Source: CAYLSV01 sp964386435 (lineage in GTDB: Bacteria; Planctomycetota; Phycisphaerae; Tepidisphaerales; Tepidisphaeraceae). From it: a stretch of 58,807 nucleotides of DNA. The stretch is from the NCBI GenBank assembly GCA_964386435.1, contig CAYLSV010000012.1:1-58807 (forward strand). The letters are read 5' to 3'. A program made the position numbers and the translations under genes. Shown piece by piece: positions 1 through 8,493 of the stretch (position 1 is its first letter; each line of letters starts with the position of its first letter). The notes beneath the pieces were generated by a model. The model had not been told where the DNA came from, did no database searches, and was given only the letters and a program-made list of their open reading frames with translations.

Positions 1-54
1 CTGCTGGGCGGCAGGCCGAACCGGCGGCACACTCTCGGCAACAGGCAACTCCAT
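1..54 (-). CDS. Possible start of a gene running off the left edge
   Basis: Reading the minus strand from an ATG at position 54 gives 18 open codons (MELPVAESVPPVRPAAQQ) that run off the window. It would be divergent from the DUF4058 gene that starts at 99, leaving a 44-base shared promoter region. The stretch is too short for any family call and could equally be chance. Confidence 0.3.
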   Translation of the reverse strand, partial: MELPVAESVPPVRPAAQQ

Positions 55-98
55 CGCCTTAGTGTACGGCCGAGCCGGGGCGATGTTAGAATCGCGCC

Positions 99-854
99 AT
101 GCCGATTCACGACTGGACGCGCGCCGACGTCGGCGAGTGGCACGGGTTCCACACGTCGTGGCTGGCGTTGTTCAAGCGACGGCTCAACGGCGGCCTGCTT
201 CCTGACGGCTACTACGCGGATCTGGAGCGGCGGATCGGCGGGTTCGAGCCGGACGCGTTGATGTTCGAAGCCCTTGATGAGCGGGAGGCGACTGACAGGT
301 TCGAGGGGAGTTCGAGCGGCGAGCAGGATGACGCTTCGCCCGCCGTGCTGGCGCCCCAGATGAGCGTGATGCTGGAGGCGCAGCCAAGCAGCCAGTACGC
401 GTCATCGACGCGGCGTGTGGTTGTGCGTCGCCGGGGCGGGCAGGCCGTCGCGTTTCTGGAACTCACCTCGCCCGGTAACAAGGACCGTCAAACAGCGGTC
501 GGCGCCTTCGCCCGCAAGGTGGCGCGGCTGACCCGTCAGGGGCTGCACGCCTCCATCATCGACTTGTTCCCGCCCGGCCCCCACGAGGCGGCTGCGGGAC
601 TCGTGGGCGAGGCGGCGGAGGAGTCGGGATTCTCGTTGCCGAAGTGGCCGGCGGACAAGCCGCTGGCCATCGGTGCCATTCGCAACGGCCCCGAGCCACG
701 GCTCTTCGCCGAACCGTTAGCGGTGGGTGATGCGTTGCCCGACTTGCCCATCTTCCTCACGCCGCGCCGGTTCATCCCCTTGCCGCTCGAAGCGACTTAC
801 GTTGAGACGCTCGAGGCGACACCCGCCCCGGTACGCGAGGCGATTTCGGCCTGA
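99..854 (+). CDS. DUF4058 family protein
   Basis: The 251-residue product begins MPIHDWTRADVGEWHGFH, the recognisable opening of a DUF4058-type protein that is expanded in planctomycetes. A central core (about residues 100-160) contains an RRGGQAVAFLELTSPGNK-like stretch in which the ExxSPxNK pattern is typical of the family. The function is unknown; a resemblance to PD-(D/E)xK/Uma2-like nuclease folds has been suggested for related DUFs but I cannot confirm it here. The last 58 bases overlap the end of the convergent SulP gene, so the two 3' ends are complementary. ATG at 99 is the first start in frame and there is no signal peptide, so it is probably cytoplasmic. Confidence 0.8.
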   Translation: MPIHDWTRADVGEWHGFHTSWLALFKRRLNGGLLPDGYYADLERRIGGFEPDALMFEALDEREATDRFEGSSSGEQDDASPAVLAPQMSVMLEAQPSSQYASSTRRVVVRRRGGQAVAFLELTSPGNKDRQTAVGAFARKVARLTRQGLHASIIDLFPPGPHEAAAGLVGEAAEESGFSLPKWPADKPLAIGAIRNGPEPRLFAEPLAVGDALPDLPIFLTPRRFIPLPLEATYVETLEATPAPVREAISA

Positions 855-2584
855 CCCCGAGCCGCCGCGACGGCTTCGCGTAGGCCGACCATCAGGCCGT
901 CCCGCTGGGGGATCAGTCGGCCCTCGCCCAAGGCGTCGGCCACGCCGAGGGCTTGCAGGGATGGGCGCAAATCGTCGTCGACGCCGCAGAGCCAAACATC
1001 CGTGCCCACGGCGCGGCTGCGGTCGATGAAGCTTTTGAGCACCGTCAGCACCGTGACGTCGACGTGATGGACCCGCCGCAACCGCAGGATGATCGCGTCG
1101 TGGTTCTCGATGGTCAGGTTGTCGAGTTCGGTCTCCAGCTCGTCGGCGGTGGCGAAGAACAGGTCGCCGTCGAGCTGCAAGATGGCGATGCTTTCGTCGC
1201 GGCGGTCGTCGTCGTCGTCGAGCTCGCGGAAGTGGCCGTCGGCCGTGGGGACCAGACGACTGGCGTGAAGGGTGGCGCTGCGGCGGAGCTGCAGGATCAG
1301 GTTCAAGCCGATGCCGATGAACACCGCGTACTTCAGCGGCAAGAACAGCGTCGCCGCCATCGTCGCCACGAACACGGCCGAGTCGTCCCAGTTGGCCGTG
1401 AGCGTTTGCCGCAAAAAGCCCAGATCAATGAGGCCCCACGCGACGACGAACAGGATCGCGGCGATGGCGCTCATCGGCACGTACACCGCCAGCGGCGCCG
1501 CCAGCAGGAAAATGCCCAGCACGAGCAGCGCGTTGAAGATGCCGCTGAACGCCGTGGCCGCGCCGGCTTGTTCGTTGAGGGCGCTGCGACTGAAGCTGCC
1601 GCTGCCGGGAATGCTGTTGAGAAAGCTGGTCGCCACGTGCGTCAGCCCCTGCCCGAACAGCTCGCGGTTGGCGTCAATCCGCCCGCCCCGCTTGACGGCA
1701 ATGGCCTTGCCAATGCTGTAGGCCTCCATCAGGCCCATCATCGCCAGCGCCGCCGCGCCCAGCACCAGCGCGCCGAGCTGGTCGCCCGCCACCCGCGGCA
1801 GCGTCGGCGAGGGCAGCCCCCGCGGCAACGCCGGGATTTTCGTGAACGGCTCAGCCAACCAGCCCAGCCCCCACACCAGCGCCCCGCACCCGACCACCGC
1901 AATGAGCGGCCCGGGCACGAACTTCCCCAGCCGCCGGCCCACGAGCACGATGAGCACCGCGACCAGCCCCAACACCGCCGCCCGCCAGCTCGCCTCGCCG
2001 ATCGTCTGCCCGGTCCGCAGCAGCGTCGATTGCACGCCAAACGTGAGCAAATACGGCGTGTTCTCGAAATCGGGCGCGGCCTTGCGGTAGCCGAGGAACG
2101 CGTCGATCTGCCCCGCGGCGATCAGCACGCCCGCCCCGGCCGTGAACCCGGCGACCACGCTGCGGCTGACGAACCGCACCAACGACCCTGCCCGCCCGGC
2201 CGCCAGCGCGACCTGGATCAACCCCTTCGTCAACGTCAACGCCAGCACAAACCCCAGATAAATCGGCAGGTTCTCCCCATCGCCCGGCCCCACCGCCCGC
2301 GTCGTGATGCTCGCCACCAGCAGCGACTGGCTGTTGATCGGCCCGCCCGAGAGCAGCGGCTGGCTGTTGAGCAGCGACCCGATCAGGCATTGAAACACCA
2401 GCGTGTACAGCCCGTACTCCGCCGGCACCCCGGCGATGATGGCATAAGCCATCGCCTGCGGCACCGCCACCGCCGCCACCGTCGCCCCGGCCACCCCATC
2501 CCGCCGCAGCTTCGAGATGTCGTACCCCCGCACCTCCGAAAAGGCTTCGCGGAACGGATCAATGGCAAACTCCAACAGCTTCAC
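797..2584 (-). CDS. SulP family anion transporter with STAS domain
   Basis: This 595-residue protein has the SulP/SLC26 layout. A short cytoplasmic N-terminus is followed by about 11-12 hydrophobic segments (about residues 30-440), with the characteristic early motif VAVPQAMAYAIIAGVPAEYG. An acidic linker (DDDDDRRDES) then leads into a C-terminal STAS domain (about residues 465-580, starting IAILQLDGDLFFATADE). Members carry sulfate, bicarbonate or organic anions at the inner membrane; substrate cannot be told from sequence. Length is normal for the family. It lies just downstream of two toxin-antitoxin pairs on the same strand (58-base gap) and its 3' end overlaps the DUF4058 gene tail to tail. 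Confidence 0.92.
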   Translation of the reverse strand: MKLLEFAIDPFREAFSEVRGYDISKLRRDGVAGATVAAVAVPQAMAYAIIAGVPAEYGLYTLVFQCLIGSLLNSQPLLSGGPINSQSLLVASITTRAVGPGDGENLPIYLGFVLALTLTKGLIQVALAAGRAGSLVRFVSRSVVAGFTAGAGVLIAAGQIDAFLGYRKAAPDFENTPYLLTFGVQSTLLRTGQTIGEASWRAAVLGLVAVLIVLVGRRLGKFVPGPLIAVVGCGALVWGLGWLAEPFTKIPALPRGLPSPTLPRVAGDQLGALVLGAAALAMMGLMEAYSIGKAIAVKRGGRIDANRELFGQGLTHVATSFLNSIPGSGSFSRSALNEQAGAATAFSGIFNALLVLGIFLLAAPLAVYVPMSAIAAILFVVAWGLIDLGFLRQTLTANWDDSAVFVATMAATLFLPLKYAVFIGIGLNLILQLRRSATLHASRLVPTADGHFRELDDDDDRRDESIAILQLDGDLFFATADELETELDNLTIENHDAIILRLRRVHHVDVTVLTVLKSFIDRSRAVGTDVWLCGVDDDLRPSLQALGVADALGEGRLIPQRDGLMVGLREAVAAARGQAEIASRTGAGVASSVST

Positions 2585-2642
2585 GAGCCGCCAACCTACC
2601 GCCGGGGGTCACGGTCGCAAAGCCCACGGCTTACGGGCACCG

Positions 2643-2951
2643 TCACCTGAGCCGCACGACGGCGCCGCTGCTCCGATCCCGTCTGCCGTGAACCACCGTC
2701 AGCACGTTCACGTGGCGATCGTCGAACGTGTAGTAGAGGACGTGTGATTTGAACACCCACGACCGCAGGCCCGGCTGAAGGTCGTCGCGATCCGTGCCGC
2801 TGCCGGGGAAGCGGCCGAGAACCGTCTGCACTTGCGCCTTCAAGTCGGCCACGAACTGTTCAGCCCGATCGACGCCCGATGCCTCGGCGATGTACACCCA
2901 GATGGCCAGTAGATCGTGCTGGGCGCGTCGGGTGTAAACGATCCTCAGCAC
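2643..2951 (-). CDS. RelE/ParE family toxin
   Basis: I place the start at GTG 2951 rather than at the longer open frame, because the product then begins MLRIVYTRRAQHDLLAIW, the usual opening of a ParE toxin, and overlaps the antitoxin stop by 7 bases. The 102-residue product has the ParE/RelE core: helical N-terminus, a central LGRFPGSGTDRDDLQPGLRS segment, then strands reading SHVLYYTFDDRHVNVLTVVH. ParE members poison DNA gyrase and RelE members cut mRNA; which applies here is not clear. It is the distal gene of a two-gene module and is neutralised by the product at 2945-3238. Confidence 0.85.
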   Translation of the reverse strand: MLRIVYTRRAQHDLLAIWVYIAEASGVDRAEQFVADLKAQVQTVLGRFPGSGTDRDDLQPGLRSWVFKSHVLYYTFDDRHVNVLTVVHGRRDRSSGAVVRLR

Positions 2952-3238
2952 CCGCGTGCCTCCTGCCGCTCCTTGAGCAGTTGCCGGCCGCGGCTGTTGA
3001 GCGCTTCCAAATCCAGTTCGATGACGCGGCCCGCTTCCACATCGGCCCGGGCTTCGGCAAGCCGATCCCGCAGGTCGTTGTCGTCCAACGCCGAGGCGTG
3101 AAGCAGCTCGTGGTGGGCCGCTTCCTCCGCCGTCTGGTACCGGCCCTCGCGGACCAGCCGCCGCAGCCAATCGGCCACCGGACCGTCCAGCGTCAACCGC
3201 ACGGCGGGCTCCTTCTCTGGCGAATCAAGCACGGGCAT
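2945..3238 (-). CDS. ParD-like antitoxin
   Basis: The 97-residue product, counted from the ATG at 3238 (MPVLDSPEKEPAVRL), has a short N-terminal region that could form a ribbon-helix-helix (PVADWLRRLVREGRYQTAEEAAHHELL). A charged C-terminal tail (DLEALNSRGRQLLKERQEARG) would wrap the toxin. The sequence RLVREGRYQTAEEA matches the usual ParD pattern of G-x-(Y/F)-x-(S/T)-xx-E. An upstream in-frame start at 3271 exists but adds a poor leader. The gene overlaps the toxin start by 7 bases, the normal arrangement for such modules, in which the antitoxin usually represses its own promoter. Confidence 0.82.
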   Translation of the reverse strand: MPVLDSPEKEPAVRLTLDGPVADWLRRLVREGRYQTAEEAAHHELLHASALDDNDLRDRLAEARADVEAGRVIELDLEALNSRGRQLLKERQEARGC

Positions 3239-3267
3239 GGGCTCATCATAACAGCCACCACCGCCGG

Positions 3268-3561
3268 TCACAGGCGCAAACCAGCGCGGTCTTGGGCGCC
3301 GTGCAGAAGGCGCAACAGCACGATGGTGTCGTGCCGGTTGCGGTAGAAAATCAGATGCGCCGAGCCGACCCTGATCCGGCGAACCCCCGGCCCCACGTCT
3401 TCGTCGGGCGGCCCGCAGTTCGGGTGTCGCCGCAGCCGATCGATCACCTCGTCCACCTCATCGAGAAAGTAAATCGCCGCACGTGGGCTCAGTCGACCAA
3501 GGTAGTCATCGATGGCCTCCAGATCGCGCGTGAACGGCGGCTCATACCGGATGGCGAACAC
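3268..3561 (-). CDS. RelE/ParE family toxin (second module)
   Basis: Start is taken at GTG 3561, which shares one base with the antitoxin stop codon (TAGTG), giving 97 residues beginning MFAIRYEPPFTRDLEAIDDY. The ParE/RelE core is clear: FTRDLEAIDDYLGRLSPRAA, then FLDEVDEVIDRLRRHPNCG, and C-terminal strands VRRIRVGSAHLIFYRNR and TIVLLRLLHGAQ. It is not a recent copy of the toxin at 2643-2951 because the two share only family-level similarity. The 29 bases between its stop and the next antitoxin start suggest one transcript for both modules. Confidence 0.85.
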   Translation of the reverse strand: MFAIRYEPPFTRDLEAIDDYLGRLSPRAAIYFLDEVDEVIDRLRRHPNCGPPDEDVGPGVRRIRVGSAHLIFYRNRHDTIVLLRLLHGAQDRAGLRL

Positions 3562-3923
3562 TACCTTTGCTCCTGCTGGTCGACCTCGGTTTCTCGCTTC
3601 AAATGCTTCCGACGCAGGCGATCGGTGATGCCGGAATCCCACGGCAACGATTCGCCCCTCTCGGCGTTGCTCAACGCCGCCCGCGTCTCGGCCAGCCACT
3701 TCTCCCGCTCCGCCGGCTCCATCGCCGCCAGCGGGTCGAAATCGGGCGCCTGGTCGGCCTTGTCGATCAGCGCCATCACGGCGACGTCGAGCGTGCCGTG
3801 CTGGCCCCGCACCAATTGCTCCCGGACGACGCGGGCGAAGTGGCCAGTCAACGTCACCGTCACCGGCTCCACGTCCTCATCGGCCACCGGCATCACCGGC
3901 GGCTCCAGCGTGCTCGTGCTCAT
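3561..3923 (-). CDS. Putative antitoxin (second module)
   Basis: The 120-residue acidic product sits directly before a ParE-like toxin with a one-base overlap, which is the main reason for the call. Residues about 22-55 (VTVTLTGHFARVVREQLVRG) could form the ribbon-helix-helix dimer of a CopG/ParD type antitoxin, while the C-terminal half (PLAAMEPAEREKWLAETRAA) is predicted helical. Its ATG overlaps the stop codon of the upstream oxidase gene (ATGA), so translation of antitoxin and oxidase may be coupled, which is unusual for a toxin-antitoxin module. Confidence 0.72.
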   Translation of the reverse strand: MSTSTLEPPVMPVADEDVEPVTVTLTGHFARVVREQLVRGQHGTLDVAVMALIDKADQAPDFDPLAAMEPAEREKWLAETRAALSNAERGESLPWDSGITDRLRRKHLKRETEVDQQEQR

Positions 3924-5170
3924 GCCGACAGTTTAGCGGAAACCGTCGTCCGTGGCCGGTCGAGCTGCTCGCCCAGCTTGTCGGCGATGTGCTCGGCGAT
4001 GCTCAAACTGGCCGTGGCGGCGGGGCTGGGGGCGTTGAGGACGTTCACCACGCGGTGGCCGGTTTGCACGGCAAAGTCGTCGAGCAGCTTGCCGTCCGGG
4101 CCGAGGGCTTGGGCGCGGACGCCGGCGGGGGCGGGCTCCAGATGCTCGCCGCGGATCGCGGGGACCAAGCGCTGCAACGCCCTCACGAACGCCCGCTTGC
4201 TGGCCGACCGCCACAGCTCGCCGGCACCCATCCGCCAATGCCTCGCGGCCATCTTCCAGAACGCCGGGTACGTGAGCGTCTCGGCGAAATCGCGGGGGTC
4301 GAGGCTGGTGCGGCGGTAGCCCTCCCGCTTGGCCGCGGGCACGGCGTTGGGGCCGCACTCCACGAGTGAGCCGTGGGCGTCGGCGTGGATCATGCGGGTG
4401 AAGTGCACGCCCAGAAACGGGAACGCCGGGTCGGGCGTCGGGTAGATGAGGTGGTTGACCAGCCGCCGGGCCTCGGGGCGAAGGGTGAAGTATTCCCCGC
4501 GAAACGGCACGATCTTCACCCTCGGCCGCTGCCCGGTGAGCTTCGCCACGCGATCGCTGTGCAACCCGGCGCAGTTGACCAGGAACTTCGCCCGCACCTC
4601 GCCGCCGGTCGTCGCCACGTGAAGCGCGTCGGCCTCGCGGTCGATTTCCTGAACCGCCGAGTTCAGCATCACCACGCCGCCCGCCCCGCCGATCAAGCGG
4701 GCGAGCGCTTGGCACACCGCAGCGTAATCGACGATGCCCGCCTCCGGCACGTGGATCGCCTCGACGCCCGCCGCCTCCGGCTCCAGCTCCCGCAGCCGCC
4801 CGCCGTCGATCCGCTCGCACGTCACGCCGTTGGCCCGCCCCCGCTCGAAGATCATGCCCAGCGGCCCGCGGTCGGCCTCGCGCACGGCGACGATCACCTT
4901 GCCGCAAATCTCGAACGGCACGCCGTGCTCCCGGCAGAACGCCTCCATCAGCGCCTTGCCCCGCCGGCAGTTGATCGCCTTGAGGCTGCCCGGCTTGTAG
5001 TAGATGCCGCTGTGCAGCACGCCCGAATTATGTCCGGTCTGGTGGGCCGCGACGGTCGGCTCCTTCTCCAGCACGATTACGCTCAGATCGGGCCGACGGG
5101 TGAGGATCTCCCGCGCCGCGGCCAGCCCCACGATGCCGCCGCCGATGATCGCCACGTCGCAACTTCGCAT
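3920..5170 (-). CDS. lhgO: L-2-hydroxyglutarate oxidase
   Basis: The 416-residue flavoprotein of the DAO family begins with a Rossmann FAD motif (VAIIGGGIVGLAAAREIL, residues about 6-23). It continues with EKEPTVAAHQTGHNSGVLHS, the signature of the LhgO/YgaF group; its GVLHSGIYYKPGS segment supports L-2-hydroxyglutarate over glycerol-3-phosphate as substrate. The enzyme oxidises L-2-hydroxyglutarate to 2-oxoglutarate and passes electrons to the membrane quinone pool. Length matches E. coli LhgO (about 420). The start ATG at 5170 is close to the divergent DUF2237 gene at 5211, so the 40 bases between hold both promoters. The 3' end overlaps the antitoxin gene by 4 bases. Confidence 0.92.
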   Translation of the reverse strand: MRSCDVAIIGGGIVGLAAAREILTRRPDLSVIVLEKEPTVAAHQTGHNSGVLHSGIYYKPGSLKAINCRRGKALMEAFCREHGVPFEICGKVIVAVREADRGPLGMIFERGRANGVTCERIDGGRLRELEPEAAGVEAIHVPEAGIVDYAAVCQALARLIGGAGGVVMLNSAVQEIDREADALHVATTGGEVRAKFLVNCAGLHSDRVAKLTGQRPRVKIVPFRGEYFTLRPEARRLVNHLIYPTPDPAFPFLGVHFTRMIHADAHGSLVECGPNAVPAAKREGYRRTSLDPRDFAETLTYPAFWKMAARHWRMGAGELWRSASKRAFVRALQRLVPAIRGEHLEPAPAGVRAQALGPDGKLLDDFAVQTGHRVVNVLNAPSPAATASLSIAEHIADKLGEQLDRPRTTVSAKLSA

Positions 5171-5210
5171 GAACCTCAGTATCGGCCCGCCGTTTGCGGC
5201 CGGTCACCGC

Positions 5211-5597
5211 ATGAGCCAAAACAACGGCCAAGCGGCCAAAAACGTGCTGGGCACCACGCTGCAAACCTGCGGCACGGACCCGATGACCGGCTTCTTCCGC
5301 GACGGCTGCTGCACCACCGGCCCGCAGGATGCCGGCAGCCACACCGTGTGCGCCGAGATGACCGAAGAGTTCCTCGAGTACACCGCCGAGCGGGGCAACG
5401 ACCTCTCGACGCCGCGGCCCGAGTACAACTTCCCCGGCCTGCGGCCCGGCGACCGATGGTGCCTGTGCGCCCTGCGCTGGGAAGAAGCCCGCCGCGCCGG
5501 CGTCGCGCCGAAGGTGAACCTCGCCGCGACCCACGAGGCGGCGACCCGGCTTGTGCTGCTCGACGATTTGAAGCAGCACGCCGCCGACGAGGAGTGA
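5211..5597 (+). CDS. DUF2237 family protein
   Basis: The 128-residue product starts at ATG 5211 (MSQNNGQAAKNVLGTTLQTC). It has the DUF2237 signature: NVLGTTLQTCGTDPMTGFFRDGCC near the start (read as overlapping short motifs), HTVCAEMTEEFLEYTAE in the middle, and GLRPGDRWCLCALRWEEA towards the end. Conserved cysteines at about residues 20, 34, 35, 49, 93 and 95 could bind metal, but the function of the family is not known. Size matches the family (about 120-130). An in-frame upstream start at 5004 would overlap the oxidase gene and is rejected. Confidence 0.88.
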   Translation: MSQNNGQAAKNVLGTTLQTCGTDPMTGFFRDGCCTTGPQDAGSHTVCAEMTEEFLEYTAERGNDLSTPRPEYNFPGLRPGDRWCLCALRWEEARRAGVAPKVNLAATHEAATRLVLLDDLKQHAADEE

Positions 5598-5683
5598 CGC
5601 GAGGGCGACCGACACGCCCGCCGCACGTTGCCGCTTGCACCCATGCTACGTCTGGCATACCATGCCGCCGGAGGCAACGACTC

Positions 5684-6028
5684 ATGAGGCTCGAACGCGA
5701 CTTGATGCGGGGCGTCGGCCCGGCGGCCGTCATGCGGCTCCTGGCCGGGGGCGAGCGGTACGGCTACGAGCTGGTCGACCTGCTCACCCGCCAAACCGAC
5801 GGCGTGCTGTCGATGGGGCAGAGCACGCTCTACCCGCTGCTGTACAACCTGGAGGCGAAAAAGCTGATCACCAGCCGCCTCGACCAGACCGGCCCGCGAC
5901 CCCGCCGGTACTACCGCCTGACCGCCAAGGGCAAGCGCACCTTGGCGACGAAGGAAAAACAGCTCCAAGCCGTCGCCGCCGCCCTCGTCGGCCTCGGCAT
6001 CCTCCGGCCCGAAGGCGGTGCGGCATGA
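5684..6028 (+). CDS. PadR family transcriptional regulator
   Basis: The 114-residue product (MRLERDLMRGVGPAAVMRLL) is a PadR winged-helix protein: helix AAVMRLLAGGERYGYELVD, recognition region VLSMGQSTLYPLLYNLEAKK, and wing SRLDQTGPRPRRYYRLTAKG. It is preceded by a good ribosome binding site (GGAGG about 10 bases before ATG 5684). It lacks a long C-terminal domain, so it belongs to the short PadR group. The stop overlaps the next gene (ATGA at 6025-6028). PadR plus a membrane protein in one operon is common in planctomycetes and usually means the pair is regulated together, often in response to a small molecule. Confidence 0.93.
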   Translation: MRLERDLMRGVGPAAVMRLLAGGERYGYELVDLLTRQTDGVLSMGQSTLYPLLYNLEAKKLITSRLDQTGPRPRRYYRLTAKGKRTLATKEKQLQAVAAALVGLGILRPEGGAA

Positions 6029-7712
6029 AGATCCTCACGACCTTGCGCTCGCCGATCACCCAGCTTTTGGGCGGCCGCGATTGGCGAAAGCACCTCGCCC
6101 CCGGCGAACCCACCGCGCAGCAAACGCTCGCCGCCGCCAACCTGCCGCCGGTAACGCAAGACGCGGTGGCGACGGTGCTAAGACGACTGCGCCTCTGGCC
6201 CGGCGAGTCGGCCGACGTGGCCCGCGAGTTGTGCGACCACTTCGCCGCGGCGATTAAGGCCGGCGTGGCACCCGCCGACGCAGTGGCCGGCTTCGGCGAC
6301 CCGNNNNNNNNNNGGCGCAGGTGGCCAAGCTCATCCGCCGGGCCAAGCGCCGCAACCGACCGCTGGCGTGGCACATCGGCCGCTGGACGCTGATTGGCCT
6401 CGGCGGGCTGACGCTGCTGTACCTCGCGCTGGTTGTACGGTTCCACACATCGTCGCCGAAGGTGGAGATCGATTATGCCGCGCCGTACCTGCGGGCGGTC
6501 CAGGCCGTGCCGGCGGATCAGCGGGCGTGGCCGATCTATGAGCGGGCGCTTGCCGATCTGGCAAAGGCGCCGGTGCCTTTGGGTGATGACGACGTGCCGT
6601 TCCCGGTGTCGGCGGCGGCTCGTTCCGGCGACGTGCCGCCGGCGGTGGCGAAGTATCTGCGGGCCATCGGCCCGGTGCTTGATGACGTCGCTGCTGCCTC
6701 GCATTTGCCGGCGTTCGGCGGCGGGCCGTTCGCGGTGGAGCCGACGGCAAGCGAGCCGCTGGAAATTCGGCGGCTGGTCAGTTCCGACTTCTTCAAGATG
6801 CAGGCGTGGGTCGACCCGCTGCTCGCCGACGCCGCGCTGGCCGCGGACGAAGGCGACGGCAATCGGGCGTTGCGGCGGCTGCTCACGCTGCTGCGGCTGG
6901 CCCGGCAGGTGAACGCCACGCCCGGCGACTCGCTCAGCGGCGTCAGCCGGTGGCACACGATGCAGGCGGCCCGAGCAACGGCTCGGCTGCTGCACGATCA
7001 TCCGGAGCTTTCATCGGACGATCAGCTTCGGGACCTCGCCCACGAGCTGTCGGTGCCGGTGGCGCTGCCCGACGCGGCGGTGGCGTTCGACGCGGCTCGG
7101 GATGCGCTGCAGCGGATGTACGCGGGGAACGGGCGGATGTCGGCCGAAGGGTTCGACCGGCTTCGATGGCAGTACCAAGGCGATCCCCGGCGGAACCTGT
7201 TTGTCGGGCAGGAGTCGCCGTTGTTGCCGTTGCTGCAGCCGCTGGCGGCGGCGGCGTTCCCGAGCCGGGCGTGGGCCGAGGCGGAGCTGGACCGGCTGCA
7301 AACCGAGGCGGCGGCGGACCTCGCCGCACCGCTGTGGCGGGTGCCGATCATGAGGTTGGAGGCGGAGTGGGAGCAGCATCACGGGCCGTCGCGGGCGTCG
7401 TGGCTGTATTACCCGCTGCTGGAGCTCAGCTTTGAGCGGCACGAAACCCACCGGGCCAACCTTCACCTCCGCGTTGCGGCGACCGCCGTTGCTCTCGAAC
7501 TACACCGGCGGCGGACGGGCGATTACCCGGACGAACTCGCGGCGTTGGTGCCGACGCTACTGCCACGGGTGCCAGTCAACCCGCTCACCGGCGAGCCGTT
7601 GGGCTACCGACGGAAGGGCGAAAGCTTCGAACTATTCGTTGATGATTCCCGAACGATCATGTTCCGAACGGATGACGGGCCGCACGTGCTGTACCCGCCG
7701 TCGACTGAGTAG
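6025..7712 (+). CDS. Membrane-anchored hypothetical protein, PadR partner (broken by an assembly gap)
   Basis: The first 93 codons (MKILTTLRSPITQLLGGRDW) run to a 10-N gap at 6304-6313 and the frame resumes two phases away, reading AQVAKLIRRAKRRNRPLAWH. Related planctomycete proteins read FGDPxxxAxLIRRAKxRxRP through this point, so both parts belong to one protein; a true gap of 2 bases (or 2 plus a multiple of 3) restores the frame. After the gap come one transmembrane segment (GRWTLIGLGGLTLLYLALVV) and a long soluble region of about 440 residues ending LGYRRKGESFELFVDD, a layout seen in proteins with a C-terminal pseudopilin-like end. Function unknown. Translation is coupled to the PadR gene. 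Confidence 0.72.
6304..6313. other. Assembly gap (10 N)
   Basis: Ten Ns interrupt the gene at 6025-7712. Ten is probably a placeholder, because the reading frame before and after the gap can be joined only if the missing length is 2 modulo 3. Confidence 0.9.
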
Positions 7713-7720
7713 ACTTGGGC

Positions 7721-8461
7721 ATGCTTCGCGTGGCACTGGTTCAGGGCGACACCCGTTGGCAGAACCCGGCGGCGAACCTGGCGTACTACGGCGAGTTGCT
7801 CGGCGGCGTCGAAGCGGACCTCGCCGTGTTGCCGGAGTTGGCGGACATTGGGTTCACGATGAAGAAGTCGACGGCCCTCGGCCACGACGGCGTGGCATGG
7901 GCGAAGCAGTTGGCCGAGCGAGCGGGCGTTGCCGTGGCGGTGGGGGTGGTGACGTGGCAGGGCGAGGTGCGGCGGAACACGTGCCTGATCGTCGAGCCGG
8001 GCGGGCGGGAGGTGGGGCGGTACGTCAAGCGTCACCCATTCCCGGTGATCGACGAGGCGGCGCACTACCCGCCGGGCGATCGCGTCGTCACATTCGACTT
8101 CGGCGGCTTCACCGTCGCGCCGACCATCTGCTACGACTTGCGGCACCCCACCGGCTGGCGGCAGGCGGCGCTGGGCGGGGCGGATTTGTTCCTCAGCCTG
8201 ACTAATTGGCCGGCGGCGCGGGTCGACCACTGGCTCACGCTGCTCAAGGCGCGGGCCATCGAGAACCAGGCGTTCGTCGTCGGCGTCAACCGCTGCGGCA
8301 CCGACCCCCACGTGACCTACCCCGGCCGCAGCGTGGCCCACGCCCCCGACGGCCGCCTGCTCGCCGACGCGGGGGAGGCGGAGAACGTCGTGGTCGTGGA
8401 CCTGGACCCCGCCGAGGTCACTGGGTATCGGCAGAAGTTCCCGTTCCTGCACGACGGCTGA
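7721..8461 (+). CDS. Carbon-nitrogen hydrolase (nitrilase superfamily amidase)
   Basis: The 246-residue product (MLRVALVQGDTRWQNPAANL) carries the Glu-Lys-Cys triad of the nitrilase superfamily. The glutamate lies in LAVLPELADIGFTM, the lysine in VGRYVKRHPFPVIDE, and the nucleophile cysteine in VAPTICYDLRHPTGWR. The closest characterised branch is the omega-amidase/YafV group, which hydrolyses 2-oxoglutaramate or succinamate and fits the size and ICYDLRHP motif; NIT-type substrates are also possible. Start ATG 7721 lies 8 bases after the stop of the previous gene; a TTG six bases earlier is an alternative. Confidence 0.87.
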   Translation: MLRVALVQGDTRWQNPAANLAYYGELLGGVEADLAVLPELADIGFTMKKSTALGHDGVAWAKQLAERAGVAVAVGVVTWQGEVRRNTCLIVEPGGREVGRYVKRHPFPVIDEAAHYPPGDRVVTFDFGGFTVAPTICYDLRHPTGWRQAALGGADLFLSLTNWPAARVDHWLTLLKARAIENQAFVVGVNRCGTDPHVTYPGRSVAHAPDGRLLADAGEAENVVVVDLDPAEVTGYRQKFPFLHDG

Positions 8462-8493
8462 ACCGCTTGGCCGGCGATCATAAACTTCCCGCG

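Noticed and set aside
953..2650. A 565-codon open frame antisense to the SulP gene.
   Set aside because: The composition is Arg/His/Gln-rich without any domain, as expected from the opposite strand of a high-GC gene. Many similar long shadows (11541-13433, 40870-44997, 52445-55045) were dismissed for the same reason.
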